Notes: generated by a model not told the origin, from the letters alone. Positions 44,598-53,506 are shown, counted from the stretch's first letter. The stretch: 64,000 nucleotides of DNA from Fulvivirga marina (GCF_016775155.1 NZ_JAEUGD010000065.1:1-64000), one strand, 5' to 3'. Numbers and translations: made by a program.

Positions 44598-45656
44598 CTA
44601 GTGTAGAAGCTTCTCCAACTTCGCCTTATTGATTATTTTCAGTCCCTCCACAGATATTTGGATAAGTCCCTCATCACGAAAATCAGCCAGCGTACGATTT
44701 AGCGACTCTGTAGCTGTACCTACTATATTCGATATGTCGCGTCGGGCAATGGTAATAATGGTATCATTTTCTTCCTTTAAAAATTGACCATGTATTTTTA
44801 ATAAGGCACTGGCCACACGCTGCCTTACTGATTGGTAAGCAATATCCAACAGTCTGTCCTCCATTTCTTCAAGATTATTAGAAAGGAGTTTAATAAACTT
44901 CCTCGCTACATCTTTACTGGAGTAGATCAGGGTAAGGAAATCAGCTTTGGGTATTACAGACACTCTGACATCTTCCAATGCTTCTGCATTTTCATTATAG
45001 GGTTTTTCTTCTAACAATGGCAGGTAACCTAGAAAGTCACCATCTCCATGAATGCCAGTGATCAGTTCCTTGCCATCATAATTGATCTTATATGTTTTCA
45101 CTCTTCCTTTTTCAATATGATAAAGATCATTAGGATTTTGACCTTCCATGAATATCAGATCTTTCTTTTTAAAAGTACGAACTGGTCGATTTTCAGAGAG
45201 TTTCTGAAATTCTTTAAGTTCCCGTGCTTTATTGAAAAAGGTGCTTACATCACTAGGATTATTTCCATATTTTGACTTCAGCAGTTCACTTTTCTTTAGC
45301 CTCGTCTCCACGACTTTCAATAGGTCCAGACCATCAAATGGTTTAGTAATGTAGTCATCAGCTCCAAGGTTCATACCCGTTCTAAAATCACTTTGATCCG
45401 CTTTAGCTGTAAGAAATATGAAAGGGATATCTGCAGTTTCCGGGCTGTTGCTTAGAATATGAACCACACCGTACCCGTCCAGTTCAGGCATCATTATATC
45501 GCAAAGTATCAGGTCGGGAGGTTCAATTTGAGCAATACTGACACCAATCTTTCCATTTGAAGCATGTTTTACGTGATAATGTGCCAGTTCCAGGATACCT
45601 GTAATATTCTCAGCCATATCCTGATTATCTTCAATTAGCAGTATGGTATAGCTCAT
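44598..45656 (-). CDS. Receiver-CRP/FNR fusion transcription factor
   Basis: A 352-residue regulator. A receiver domain (1-~125; E9-D10, phosphoacceptor D53 in LILCDIMMPE, TAKAD, YITKPF) is followed by a cyclic-nucleotide-binding-type domain (~150-260; KKDLIFMEGQNPNDLYHIEKGRVKTYK) and a winged helix (~275-350; IARRDISNIVGTATESLNRTLADF). In the recognition helix T-E-S-L-N-R the Glu and Arg match those that read GA/TC in Crp/Fnr sites, consistent with TGAY-N4-RTCA. Fnr-type cluster cysteines are absent; phosphorylation is the likely input. Two sites upstream imply autoregulation. Confidence 0.92.
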   Translation of the reverse strand: MSYTILLIEDNQDMAENITGILELAHYHVKHASNGKIGVSIAQIEPPDLILCDIMMPELDGYGVVHILSNSPETADIPFIFLTAKADQSDFRTGMNLGADDYITKPFDGLDLLKVVETRLKKSELLKSKYGNNPSDVSTFFNKARELKEFQKLSENRPVRTFKKKDLIFMEGQNPNDLYHIEKGRVKTYKINYDGKELITGIHGDGDFLGYLPLLEEKPYNENAEALEDVRVSVIPKADFLTLIYSSKDVARKFIKLLSNNLEEMEDRLLDIAYQSVRQRVASALLKIHGQFLKEENDTIITIARRDISNIVGTATESLNRTLADFRDEGLIQISVEGLKIINKAKLEKLLH

Positions 45657-45820
45657 ACAATATGGGGTCTAAGGGGCGTTATTATATGTTTGAACAAACG
45701 GAATGAGTCAATAATTTAGCAGATTAACTCCTTTCCTAAAATGAACAGGATGTCATTACACTGCCTAAAAACTTAACAAATGCAAAAAACGAGGCATTCA
45801 CATCAGTATTCAGTTTGCTG

Positions 45821-45885
45821 CTAAATTATGTAAACCCTGTTTTGAATAGCATGATTTACGTCACATCAGATTATGACATAAATCA
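45821..45885 (-). promoter_or_regulatory. Tandem activator sites and -7 element before the receiver-CRP gene
   Basis: TGATTTACGTCA (45852-45863) is centred 29.5 bases upstream of TAATTTAG (45828-45821, minus strand); a second exact site TGACATAAATCA (45874-45885) is centred 22 bases further upstream, two helical turns. The predicted 5' leader is ~155 bases. Confidence 0.75.
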
Positions 45886-45901
45886 GAAATTTCTTTTACA
45901 C

Positions 45902-46309
45902 CTAGTTAGATTTTTCAACGAAGGCAAAGATTTCTTTCTTAAGTTCCCTGATCACCTGAAGCGTTTCCTGCATGCGCTTTAAGAATTTGCTATGAGCCTC
46001 CCGATAGCCTTCCTCTTTCAGCGATTTCGCTTTAAATAATCCTGCCAGCATTATTTCATGCTCTCTAACCTCGGTTTTGAGCTTTTCCAGTTCTACATTA
46101 CTGATACGAACAATTTCTTTTTCTATGGCAGCCAACTTATCTGAGGAAAAATGCACAGACAGCTTTTTCTTTGTAAGTAATTTATAAAAAAAAGCCATTT
46201 CATCCTTCCAGAAGTCTATCTCACTGAGCCAAGTCTTGCTCTCAGCATGGAGCGATTCGAGACTTGCACTGAGCAAGTAATCAGCTTTAGGGTTAGTTAA
46301 TAGTTCCAT
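45902..46309 (-). CDS. Unnamed helical stress-island family, member 2
   Basis: A 135-residue all-helical charged protein, paralogue of 39652-40098 and 60714-61127. Shared motifs: WLSEIDFWKDEMAFFYKLL near the N-terminus, VREHEIMLAGL in the middle, and ELKKEIFAFVEKS at the end. From its first residue to the FxKLL motif it aligns without gaps with member 3 (45 residues). It lies 20 bases behind a UspA gene and is probably cotranscribed with it from the promoter at 47192-47234. Function unknown; the family may form coiled-coil oligomers. Confidence 0.78.
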   Translation of the reverse strand: MELLTNPKADYLLSASLESLHAESKTWLSEIDFWKDEMAFFYKLLTKKKLSVHFSSDKLAAIEKEIVRISNVELEKLKTEVREHEIMLAGLFKAKSLKEEGYREAHSKFLKRMQETLQVIRELKKEIFAFVEKSN

Positions 46310-46329
46310 GGTTAAAATAATTAAAATTA

Positions 46330-47172
46330 TTATTCTCTTTCTTTAATAGTATAGGTCCATACCGGTACATCGGCATGATTCACAAGGTCTTCAGCCAAAC
46401 TGCCATTAAGAACATGCGCCAGTCCTTTACGACCATGTGTACCCAGTGCGATCATATCGGCCTTGATCAAGTGGGTAAAGTTGATCATGCCTGCCTCCTC
46501 ATTGGTATCATTAAATATATTTGTAGTGAAGTCCTTAAACATAAACCATTTACTAAAGCGCTTGAGCTCTTCACTAGTTACAACATCTCGTTGAAAGTTA
46601 GTGGGTGTATTCACCCACACAATATGTAATGCGGCTCCAAAGTGATGCTGTAAGGCCTTCACTTTCAATATTAGTTCCTCATCTGCATCGGATAGCAGCG
46701 TATTAGGGAAAACAATGTTTTTTATTCTTTCCGGCTTCACGTAGTTCTTCACGGCTATCACAGGTATTTTGGAAGCCCTGATTATTTTTTCAGTGTTAGA
46801 ACCTATAAGTAGCTCTCTCATTCCAGTCACTCCTTTGGTACCCATTACAATCAGGTCCATCTCATGACTATCAGCATACTTAAGTATGGTTTGTGAGATG
46901 TGTCCGAATACCACTTGTATTCTTATATTATTTAGTTTCGCTGAAAACTTGTTCAAAGCTTCTTCTTCCAACCTGGAAAGGATCTTCTTTTCAACCTCTA
47001 TTTTCAAGTCATCAAGCACCTCTTCGTCTATATTAAGAAAAGGTTTCGAAATCATTTCCACTACGTGCAAAATGTGCACTATCCGTTTCTGTTCTTCATT
47101 AAACTGCAAAGCAAACCTTAAAGCATTGGCTGCCTGAGTTGAAAAATCATATGGCACAAGAATGTTGGTCAT
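46330..47172 (-). CDS. Tandem universal stress protein, copy 2
   Basis: A 280-residue tandem UspA protein. Both domains keep the G-2x-G-9x-G-S ATP motif (GTKGVTGMRELLIGSNT and GTHGRKGLAHVLNGS). It is divergent from copy 3, and the 197-base intergenic region carries activator sites for both directions. The unnamed helical-family gene follows 20 bases downstream. Confidence 0.92.
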   Translation of the reverse strand: MTNILVPYDFSTQAANALRFALQFNEEQKRIVHILHVVEMISKPFLNIDEEVLDDLKIEVEKKILSRLEEEALNKFSAKLNNIRIQVVFGHISQTILKYADSHEMDLIVMGTKGVTGMRELLIGSNTEKIIRASKIPVIAVKNYVKPERIKNIVFPNTLLSDADEELILKVKALQHHFGAALHIVWVNTPTNFQRDVVTSEELKRFSKWFMFKDFTTNIFNDTNEEAGMINFTHLIKADMIALGTHGRKGLAHVLNGSLAEDLVNHADVPVWTYTIKERE

Positions 47173-47191
47173 CTGATTTATTATTTGTATA

Positions 47192-47234
47192 TAAAATTAG
47201 TGTATAACCGACTTCATATGCATGACCTGTATCA
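47192..47234 (-). promoter_or_regulatory. Activator site and -7 element before UspA copy 2
   Basis: Exact TGACCTGTATCA (47223-47234) is centred 29.5 bases upstream of TAATTTTA (47199-47192, minus strand), the same -7 sequence as at Hsp20. Confidence 0.78.
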
Positions 47235-47291
47235 TACTTTGAATGTGATTTTTAGCAGTTTACAGCTCAACCTTCAGGAGTTAACTTCACA

Positions 47292-47303
47292 TGACAATTA
47301 TCA
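47292..47303 (+). promoter_or_regulatory. TGAY-N4-RTCA site before UspA copy 3
   Basis: Exact TGACAATTATCA, 67 bases before the start codon. Two weaker copies follow: a GTCA half-site at 47323-47326 positioned 29.5 bases (by full-site centre) before TAACTTTA (47350-47357), and TGACTTATGTTG (47327-47338). The working arrangement here is unclear. Confidence 0.5.
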
Positions 47304-47369
47304 TATCAACCGGTAAATACCAGTCATGACTTATGTTGGCTGATCCAAATAACTTTAAAGAAAAAAGTT

Positions 47370-48182
47370 ATGAGACGAATACTGGTTCCTACCGACTTTT
47401 CAGAGCCATCAATGGAGGCTTTTAAAATGGCTCTAAGTATTGCCGCCATCAACAACAGCGAAGTCATTGTATTTCACGCAATATATATCCCTGGTGGAGC
47501 TCACTTGTCTTATGACCCGCTTTTGCTTGCCGAATTTGAAAAGGATACGGAAAAAGAGTTTGAAAAAATGAAAAAGCTCTCTGAAAATTACAAAAAATTA
47601 CACTTTGAAATGGTCTATGACGATGTGCTATCAGCCGTAACACATATGACGAAAAAAAAGAAGATTGACTTGGTAGTAATGGGGACAACAGGCATATCAA
47701 GAGTACAAGAAATGATCATTGGCTCCAATACTGAAAAAATAGTGCGCAACTCTAATGTACCAGTAATGGCCATACACGAAGCGATAGAAGCCGATACCAT
47801 TAAAAATATTTTACTGCCAACGAACCTTTCTCTCAAGCTAACCAAGTTTATTCACAAGGTAAAAGAGGTTCAGGAATTTTTTGATGCTACACTGAACATT
47901 TTACTAGTCAATACTCCTTCTCTTTTCAATAGTGATGCCGAGGCCAGCAGTGCTCTGGAGGAATTTGTTAAGCACTATAAGATAAATAACTATGCTCTGC
48001 ATTTCAGAAACTACCGCAGCGAAGAAAAGGGGATTATTGATTTCGCCAACAATGAGCCTATGGATATGGTGGTCATAGGTACGCATGCACGGAGCGGATT
48101 GGCTCACCTGTTTCACAAAAGTATTACAGAGGGGGTAATTGACCAAATCAAGTGTCCCGTGTGGACTTACGCTGCCTTATGA
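47370..48182 (+). CDS. Tandem universal stress protein, copy 3
   Basis: A 270-residue tandem UspA protein. The first domain has an intact ATP motif (GTTGISRVQEMIIGSNT); in the second it is changed to GTHARSGLAHLFHKS, so ATP binding there is doubtful. It starts MRRILVPTDFSEPSMEAF, the usual UspA opening. Divergent from copy 2; no gene follows on its strand, and it converges with the HPF-PfkB pair. Confidence 0.92.
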   Translation: MRRILVPTDFSEPSMEAFKMALSIAAINNSEVIVFHAIYIPGGAHLSYDPLLLAEFEKDTEKEFEKMKKLSENYKKLHFEMVYDDVLSAVTHMTKKKKIDLVVMGTTGISRVQEMIIGSNTEKIVRNSNVPVMAIHEAIEADTIKNILLPTNLSLKLTKFIHKVKEVQEFFDATLNILLVNTPSLFNSDAEASSALEEFVKHYKINNYALHFRNYRSEEKGIIDFANNEPMDMVVIGTHARSGLAHLFHKSITEGVIDQIKCPVWTYAAL

Positions 48183-48376
48183 TGCTCTCATTTCGGAAAT
48201 AAAACAGTATTTTCATCATAGTAAGTACGCGTTAAAGCCTAACCCCTGATCTCAAAGAATGTATTGACTTAGCACTTCGAATGAAGTTCAATTCAATAAT
48301 CACCTCCTTCAGTTTCGTTACCATAACTATAAAGAGAAAATTGTGAATTGGGATATGTAGAATCTCAGAACAACAC

Positions 48377-48405
48377 AAAAAAACCGTTCCAAGATCTTGG
48401 AACGG
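48377..48405 (-). terminator. Terminator of the HPF gene
   Basis: A perfect palindromic stem, CCGTTCCAAG / CTTGGAACGG (48384-48405), followed on the minus strand by seven T (48383-48377). It lies 25 bases after the HPF stop. Confidence 0.88.
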
Positions 48406-48429
48406 CTCTTTCACTCTACTTTACTTGAA

Positions 48430-48747
48430 TTATAAAGGTGTTGAATGAGTTTTTTTATTTTTAGAATCTTTCCAACGCTCTATTTGGTGCTTAATACCCT
48501 CTATAGCTTTAACCACTGCTTCTTCAAAAGAAGTGCTTTCTGCTGAAGCAAAAAGGTCATTACCAGGAATGAGGACTTTCAGTTCGCAAACTTTATTATC
48601 TCCATTATCTGAATTATTTAATTTTAGGTAAACTCTACTTTCAATTATTCTGTCACTAAACAAGTCCAGTTTGTCTGTTTTTTCCTGCACAAAATCCAAC
48701 AATTCTTGTCTTGCCTTAAAATTGGGTGTTTCAATAATGGTTTTCAT
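48430..48747 (-). CDS. hpf: Ribosome hibernation promoting factor (short HPF/RaiA)
   Basis: A 105-residue short-form HPF: MKTIIETPNFKARQELLDFVQEKTDKLDLFSDRI at the N-terminus, a central KVCELKVLIPGNDLFASAES strand-turn and SFEEAVVKAIEGIKHQIERWKDSKNKK at the C-terminus. The protein binds the 30S decoding site and stores inactive 70S or 100S ribosomes in slow-growing cells. It is the second gene after the PfkB kinase (44-base gap) and has its own terminator. The C-terminal extension of long HPF is absent. Confidence 0.88.
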   Translation of the reverse strand: MKTIIETPNFKARQELLDFVQEKTDKLDLFSDRIIESRVYLKLNNSDNGDNKVCELKVLIPGNDLFASAESTSFEEAVVKAIEGIKHQIERWKDSKNKKTHSTPL

Positions 48748-48791
48748 CTCTGTTCTATTTAAAATAATGATTTATATTACAACTATTTATG

Positions 48792-49970
48792 TCACTTAGC
48801 AAGCATCTGTTTATGCTTATCAGTATTTTTTAAAAGTTCATCTATCCAAATGCTGATATAATCTTTAATATCAGCCACATCCGGACTCTTTCCGTTTTGG
48901 ATATATGCACCTGATGCTGCCATTCCCAGCAACATACATAATGGCAATGAGAAGCCTGACATTAGCCCCATGCAATATCCTGCATTAAGATTATCGCCAC
49001 CACCGGTTAGCACCTTCGGTTCGGTCACCAGTCTTCCTGGAATTTCCAACATATCACCCTGATGAAACAGTATAGTCCGATCAACCGGATGCACAAGCAA
49101 ATAGTCAATGTTCATCACCTGATATATCAGCTTTCCTGCTTCCTGTACAGTAGGGAGTTTCTTTTTCATCCCTGGCTTACTAATATCCACACGATTTATG
49201 GCAGCCCATATTTTAAGTGCTTCATTTTCATTAATGCCTAGTGTCACTTTTCCATATGGAAAGAAGCTACTCATCAAACCCAGCACTTCGTCTATTTCCT
49301 CTGGTGATTTCTTAGACGGGTCAGACAGATCAAACAAAAAAAGAAAGTCTTTTTTGCCTGATGGCTTGATCAGGTCGTTAAGTACGCCTGTCCATATATC
49401 ACTGGCATGAGGTAGGTTTACCCAATTGACAAAAGCAATGAGATCACTCTCTCCTATAGCTCTCCTGATCTCATGGAGGTCTACTGTATTTCTGATATAT
49501 TCCCAATCGTATTTATCAAAAACACTAAGCTCACTAAATATCATTTTGCCATCATCAAACTCTATGGCATCACTTTCACCCGGATTCAGCACACTGATTC
49601 TCTTGCTCCTCTCATCCATCTGCTTGAATACTTCGTGCTCTTCGGGATATCCCATGCTTCCCAAACAAATGCTCTCTACACCTAACTTACCTAAAGTATC
49701 CGCCAAAATAGGCGCATTACCTCCTAATTTAATTTTCTCAGTGACCATTTCAACCTGTCCACTCTTACCTGAGGCAGCATTAATACGTTCGGAAAACTCA
49801 TTTAAAGTATTATAGTAGATCGTATCAAGTTTATTTTTCTGCTTTACGGCTTTCTTTATTTTATCTACGAAACCATCAAAGCCAACAAAGACGTGTTTGG
49901 TTATGGAAAGTTTACCTTCCTCCCCCAAACATTCACGCAATTCTGATAATAAAGCAACTGATTTATCCAT
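48792..49970 (-). CDS. PfkB family carbohydrate kinase
   Basis: A 392-residue PfkB/ribokinase-fold sugar kinase. Visible are an N-terminal VFVGFDGFVDKI, the KLGGNAPILADTLGKLG substrate-binding GG motif and the C-terminal LTGGGDNLNAGYCMGL, a variant of the DTxGAGDxF anion-hole motif with the catalytic Asp kept. It is longer than typical PfkB (~310 residues), with an insertion around 160-260. The sugar is unknown. PfkB kinases also occur in the mycobacterial dormancy set. Cotranscribed with HPF. Two activator sites stand upstream. Confidence 0.85.
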   Translation of the reverse strand: MDKSVALLSELRECLGEEGKLSITKHVFVGFDGFVDKIKKAVKQKNKLDTIYYNTLNEFSERINAASGKSGQVEMVTEKIKLGGNAPILADTLGKLGVESICLGSMGYPEEHEVFKQMDERSKRISVLNPGESDAIEFDDGKMIFSELSVFDKYDWEYIRNTVDLHEIRRAIGESDLIAFVNWVNLPHASDIWTGVLNDLIKPSGKKDFLFLFDLSDPSKKSPEEIDEVLGLMSSFFPYGKVTLGINENEALKIWAAINRVDISKPGMKKKLPTVQEAGKLIYQVMNIDYLLVHPVDRTILFHQGDMLEIPGRLVTEPKVLTGGGDNLNAGYCMGLMSGFSLPLCMLLGMAASGAYIQNGKSPDVADIKDYISIWIDELLKNTDKHKQMLAK

Positions 49971-49998
49971 TGTTTAAAAGTTGATCTTTTCCACGACC

Positions 49999-50063
49999 TA
50001 AAGGTAGGATCTCCCCCTTATGACCAATATGACAGATGTCGCTCAACCGGCTGACTTTAATCA
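49999..50063 (-). promoter_or_regulatory. Tandem activator sites and -7 element before PfkB-HPF
   Basis: TGACAGATGTCG (50030-50041, one mismatch) is centred 29.5 bases upstream of TACCTTTA (50006-49999, minus strand). An exact copy TGACTTTAATCA (50052-50063) is centred 22 bases further upstream, the same tandem spacing as at the receiver-CRP gene. TGACCAATATGA (50021-50032) overlaps. Confidence 0.7.
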
Positions 50064-50152
50064 TATAATTGAGAAATTCAATCCCCAGGTCTTTCATGGG
50101 TTAAAAAATGTTAATCTTTAAAGTTTATCGAGTTATTTCAAAGAAGGAGTTT

Positions 50153-50830
50153 CTAATGTTCAGCATAAATACTGGTGTCAATAACCAGGTTATTTAGTAC
50201 TTCAGTTACTCCTGGCATAGCCCAAGCCACATCCTCGGCATCTTCCCTCTCTGACCATGAGCTTACTTTCCCTTTTAGCGTTACTGTACTTCCGTTAACC
50301 TCAACAGTAATATTTTCAACATCAACGGTAGCGTGTCGATGAAAAGCATTGCTAATCTTCTTTTTAATATATTTGGGCTCAACAATTTCGTTTTCAACCT
50401 TAACTCGGTTAATTATGCCTTTTATGCCGATTATTTTTTCTATTGCTTTTTGGGCAGCTTTACGCTCATAGTCCCACTTCACCGTACCTGAAAGAGATAC
50501 CCAGCCATTATCAACCATAATTTCCAACCGGTCTTCATTGATTGCGCTATGCCAGGTAAGCGCATTTCTAATGGCCTCTCCAAGCTCTGCATCGGTTACT
50601 TTTTCACTTTGCCCTTTTAATTCAATGTCAACAGCTACCACCTTCACCCCACTAACCCTTTGTGCTGCTTTTTCTGTTGCCAGCTTTTGAGCATAGAAAT
50701 CTACCATACCGGAGAGTGTCACAACTCCATCATCTACGCTCACCCCTATATGAGGAGCTATATCCGTGAGTTGAGGGTCCCATCGGATCTCTTCAATAAC
50801 ATCTTGTTTTATTTGTTCATCGGTTTTCAT
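50153..50830 (-). CDS. Triple BON-domain protein, copy 2
   Basis: From the ATG at 50830 the product has 225 residues (MKTDEQIKQDVIEEIRWDPQL), aligning end to end with copy 1 at 19926. An earlier start at 50863 is not supported by that alignment. Three BON domains show GVVTLSGMVDF, GWVSLSGTVKW and STVTLKGKVSS. No signal peptide. It lies 127 bases behind Hsp20 on the same strand with no promoter motif between, so the two may be cotranscribed. Confidence 0.88.
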   Translation of the reverse strand: MKTDEQIKQDVIEEIRWDPQLTDIAPHIGVSVDDGVVTLSGMVDFYAQKLATEKAAQRVSGVKVVAVDIELKGQSEKVTDAELGEAIRNALTWHSAINEDRLEIMVDNGWVSLSGTVKWDYERKAAQKAIEKIIGIKGIINRVKVENEIVEPKYIKKKISNAFHRHATVDVENITVEVNGSTVTLKGKVSSWSEREDAEDVAWAMPGVTEVLNNLVIDTSIYAEH

Positions 50831-50957
50831 TTTACTGAGTAGTTTTGGTGTGTCAAAAAGCAATGAAGCAAAAGAGGATACCTTGCTACCGCTTAGATAT
50901 TACCAAACTTTCTGCGTATCTTCCTCTGCTTCATCAATATGTACACGCACTGGTTGG

Positions 50958-51416
50958 CTACGAAACATCAATTTTATGAGCCGGTTTTACAGGGCTCTCT
51001 TTGAGCTTGGGAATGGTCAAATTAAGAACACCATTTTCGTATTTAGCCTTGATGTTATCCTCCTTGATATTCTCAGGAAGCGTAAATGTTCTACAGAAGG
51101 AATTGAATGAATATTCTTTTCTTGAATAGTCACCCTCTTCCTCTTTCTTCTCTTCTTCTTTCTCTGCCTTGATGCTCAGAATATTATTGTCAATTTCAAT
51201 GATAAAATCCTTACGTTCCAGACCTGGAGCAGCCAGTTCCAATCTGTAATCTTTTGGGGATTCTTTAATATTTACTGTTGGCATATTTACCCCTAATCGT
51301 GTAGGCCATGCATCTGAATCGAAGTCAAAAAATTCGCGACCTAGTAATGAGGTGGGGCTGAAGAAGTCTGTTAGCAATGAAGGAAAACCTTCATTTTTTT
51401 TCACTGTTAAGTTCAT
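50958..51416 (-). CDS. Hsp20 family small heat-shock protein
   Basis: A 152-residue alpha-crystallin-type chaperone. The core is recognisable in VNIKESPKDYRLELAAPGLERKDFIIEIDNNILSIKAEKEEE, then FCRTFTLPENIKEDNIKAKYENGVLNLTIPKLKE, with the usual GVLNLTIPK. The N-terminal arm contains FFSPTSLLGREFFDFD. It prevents aggregation of unfolded proteins. The promoter carries a one-mismatch activator site at the exact regulon spacing. Confidence 0.92.
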   Translation of the reverse strand: MNLTVKKNEGFPSLLTDFFSPTSLLGREFFDFDSDAWPTRLGVNMPTVNIKESPKDYRLELAAPGLERKDFIIEIDNNILSIKAEKEEEKKEEEGDYSRKEYSFNSFCRTFTLPENIKEDNIKAKYENGVLNLTIPKLKESPVKPAHKIDVS

Positions 51417-51440
51417 AATTACCTCCGTGTTTTTATTTTA

Positions 51441-51483
51441 TAAAATTAAGCTAACGGAAGGTTTTCCGCCATGATCTATATCG
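51441..51483 (-). promoter_or_regulatory. Activator site and -7 element before Hsp20
   Basis: TGATCTATATCG (51472-51483, one mismatch) is centred 29.5 bases upstream of TAATTTTA (51448-51441, minus strand). Confidence 0.68.
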
Positions 51484-51539
51484 TTGGATCTTATGATTTT
51501 TGTTTGCAGTGGATACTCTATTTGTTTGTGAAAAGTGCC

Positions 51540-51911
51540 TTATTGCAAGAGGCGCTCAACGGTATCTATTAATTCATTAACGTCAAACGGCTTACATATA
51601 TAGGCACTAGCCCCCATATCCATAGCTTTTTGAATCTCTTTTTTTTCGGCACTTGCGGTAAGATAAATAAAAGGAATATTAGTGGTCGAAGAGTTGCCCT
51701 TAAGGTTTTCCAAAACCTCATAGCCATCAGTCAGAGGCATCATTATATCACATAGAATAATATCTGGCAACTCTTTTTCGGCGGCATGTATCCCTGCTTT
51801 ACCGTCTTCTACATCAATCACTCTATACCCTGCCAGTTCTAAAAGTTCAATAGTATTTTCTCTAATCTCTTTGTTATCTTCAATGACCAATACTGTTTTC
51901 TTCATAGTCAA
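51540..51911 (-). CDS. Stand-alone receiver-domain response regulator
   Basis: A 123-residue CheY-like protein with E11-D12, phosphoacceptor D55 in IILCDIMMPLTDG, TASAEK and YICKPF. There is no output domain. It overlaps the end of the upstream PAS-kinase gene by 32 bases (26 if the second Met is used). Likely a phosphorelay partner, possibly feeding the receiver-CRP factor (inference). Confidence 0.9.
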   Translation of the reverse strand: MTMKKTVLVIEDNKEIRENTIELLELAGYRVIDVEDGKAGIHAAEKELPDIILCDIMMPLTDGYEVLENLKGNSSTTNIPFIYLTASAEKKEIQKAMDMGASAYICKPFDVNELIDTVERLLQ

Positions 51912-53427
51912 TGTTTGGCAATTTAATGGTAAAATTGGTTCCCTTTCCTGATTTACTTTTAAAAGTAATAGTTCCGTTCATTAATTCCACATATCTCTTC
52001 ACGATTGTTAAACCCAGACCTGTACCTTGTACACTTCCTGTATTTGTAGCCCTGAAAAATTTATTGAATAAGTGCACCTGCTCTTCTTCAGGAATACCTA
52101 TACCATGATCCTGAATCATAACCTCCAAGGCCCCATTGTCATTTTGTATGTGAAGATCAATTTCTGTCCCGTCAGATGAATACTTTATTGCATTAGAAAT
52201 CAGGTTTTCTAAAACATGTCTGAACTTGTTAGCATCCAACAGCACCATATCTTCTCCTTTCACGTCCAGGTTTATCCTCTGTTCACCTTTCTTCAAAACC
52301 TGCATATTGGCAATAAGATCTTGAACAAATTCTGAAATATTCAAGGCATTAAATTCCAGTTTCACGTTACCTTGTTCCAGCTTATCTATAGATAAAAAAT
52401 CGTTGAGCACCTCGGTAAGGTTGTTTATAGATGTTCTAATTCTTTGCAAGTGTTTACCAATGCGTTCATCCTTATTCACTCCTCCTACGTACTGATCAAT
52501 CAACGTAACACTGGAAAGTATGATACTCAGTGGTGTACGGAACTCATGAGATGCCATAGACACAAACCTTGACTTCATTTCACTTACAGTCTTTTCACGA
52601 TCAAGGGCATCATTGAGCTCTTGAGTTCTCTGGTGCACTTTCAACTCCAACTCTTCCTGCGTGGTACGCTGGTCATTTACATCAGTACATGACCCTATAT
52701 AACCAGTGAATTCATATTCAGGAGAATAAGCCGGTTTTGCAATTTGCTGTATCCATCGATATTCCCCATCTCCTCTTTTTAACCTAAACTCTGTAATGTA
52801 GGGTTCTCTTTTTTCGTAAGCTAAATCAAAAGCTTCCAGCATTACACTCCTATCCTCCGGGTATACGTTATCCAACCACCCTAAACCTTTTTCATGATTA
52901 ATATCGCAACCAGTAAACTCCAGCCAGGTATGATTGAAATAGGTGTATTCCTTCTTTTCATCAGCTACCCAGATCATCGTAGGAGAGTTTTCTGCAATAC
53001 TTCTAAACCACGCCTCTCTTTCATCCACCATTTTCTGGGCTCTTACCTGAGCAGTGATATCCGTAACAAACGCTACGGCCAGTTTTTCACTATCAACCTT
53101 ATAATGTCCAAGGCTTATTTCGACAGGAAAAATCTCTCCGTTCTTCTTTTGAGCAAATAATTCCAATTCACCTCCCATAGACCGGGATTTAGGGTTCTTA
53201 AAATAATGCTCTCGGTGATCAAAATGTTTTTTTCTATGGTTTCCGGGAATCAGAGTTTCAATAGGTTTTCCCTTTAACTCATCAGGGAAATATCCAAAAA
53301 GCTTTTCAGCACATGGGTTTGACAGTTCAATATAACCCTTTTCATCAACAACCAAAATACTGATTGTTGCACAATCAAACAGCACCTTAAAACCCGCTTC
53401 ACTCTCAAGGAACCTCTGTCCAATCAT
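51880..53427 (-). CDS. Soluble double-PAS sensor histidine kinase
   Basis: A 515-residue kinase without membrane segments. PAS 1 (~10-125; FDCATISILVVDEKGYIELSN) and PAS 2 (~135-255; ENSPTMIWVADEKKEYTYFNHTW, with a PAC segment) are followed by a coiled-coil, the dimerisation helix with H294 in MASHEFRTPLSIIL, and HATPase_c (NLISNAIKYS, DHGIGIPEE, GTGLGLTIV). A cytoplasmic ligand, redox or gas sensor is plausible, but no haem-binding His can be identified. Overlaps its receiver gene. Divergent from the P-ATPase gene. Confidence 0.9.
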   Translation of the reverse strand: MIGQRFLESEAGFKVLFDCATISILVVDEKGYIELSNPCAEKLFGYFPDELKGKPIETLIPGNHRKKHFDHREHYFKNPKSRSMGGELELFAQKKNGEIFPVEISLGHYKVDSEKLAVAFVTDITAQVRAQKMVDEREAWFRSIAENSPTMIWVADEKKEYTYFNHTWLEFTGCDINHEKGLGWLDNVYPEDRSVMLEAFDLAYEKREPYITEFRLKRGDGEYRWIQQIAKPAYSPEYEFTGYIGSCTDVNDQRTTQEELELKVHQRTQELNDALDREKTVSEMKSRFVSMASHEFRTPLSIILSSVTLIDQYVGGVNKDERIGKHLQRIRTSINNLTEVLNDFLSIDKLEQGNVKLEFNALNISEFVQDLIANMQVLKKGEQRINLDVKGEDMVLLDANKFRHVLENLISNAIKYSSDGTEIDLHIQNDNGALEVMIQDHGIGIPEEEQVHLFNKFFRATNTGSVQGTGLGLTIVKRYVELMNGTITFKSKSGKGTNFTIKLPNIDYEENSIGH

Positions 53428-53494
53428 ATGAAATCCTTTTTCTTCAATTTAATAAATTATTCAATACAAACCTTCTCATTTTATCAGCATTTTA

Positions 53495-53506
53495 TGACAA
53501 TAATCG
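53495..53506. promoter_or_regulatory. TGAY-N4-RTCA-like site between the PAS kinase and P-ATPase genes
   Basis: TGACAATAATCG has one mismatch, the same G end as at Hsp20 and PfkB. It lies 68 bases before the kinase and 102 before the P-ATPase; no -7 element falls at the 29.5-base spacing on either strand. Confidence 0.4.
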
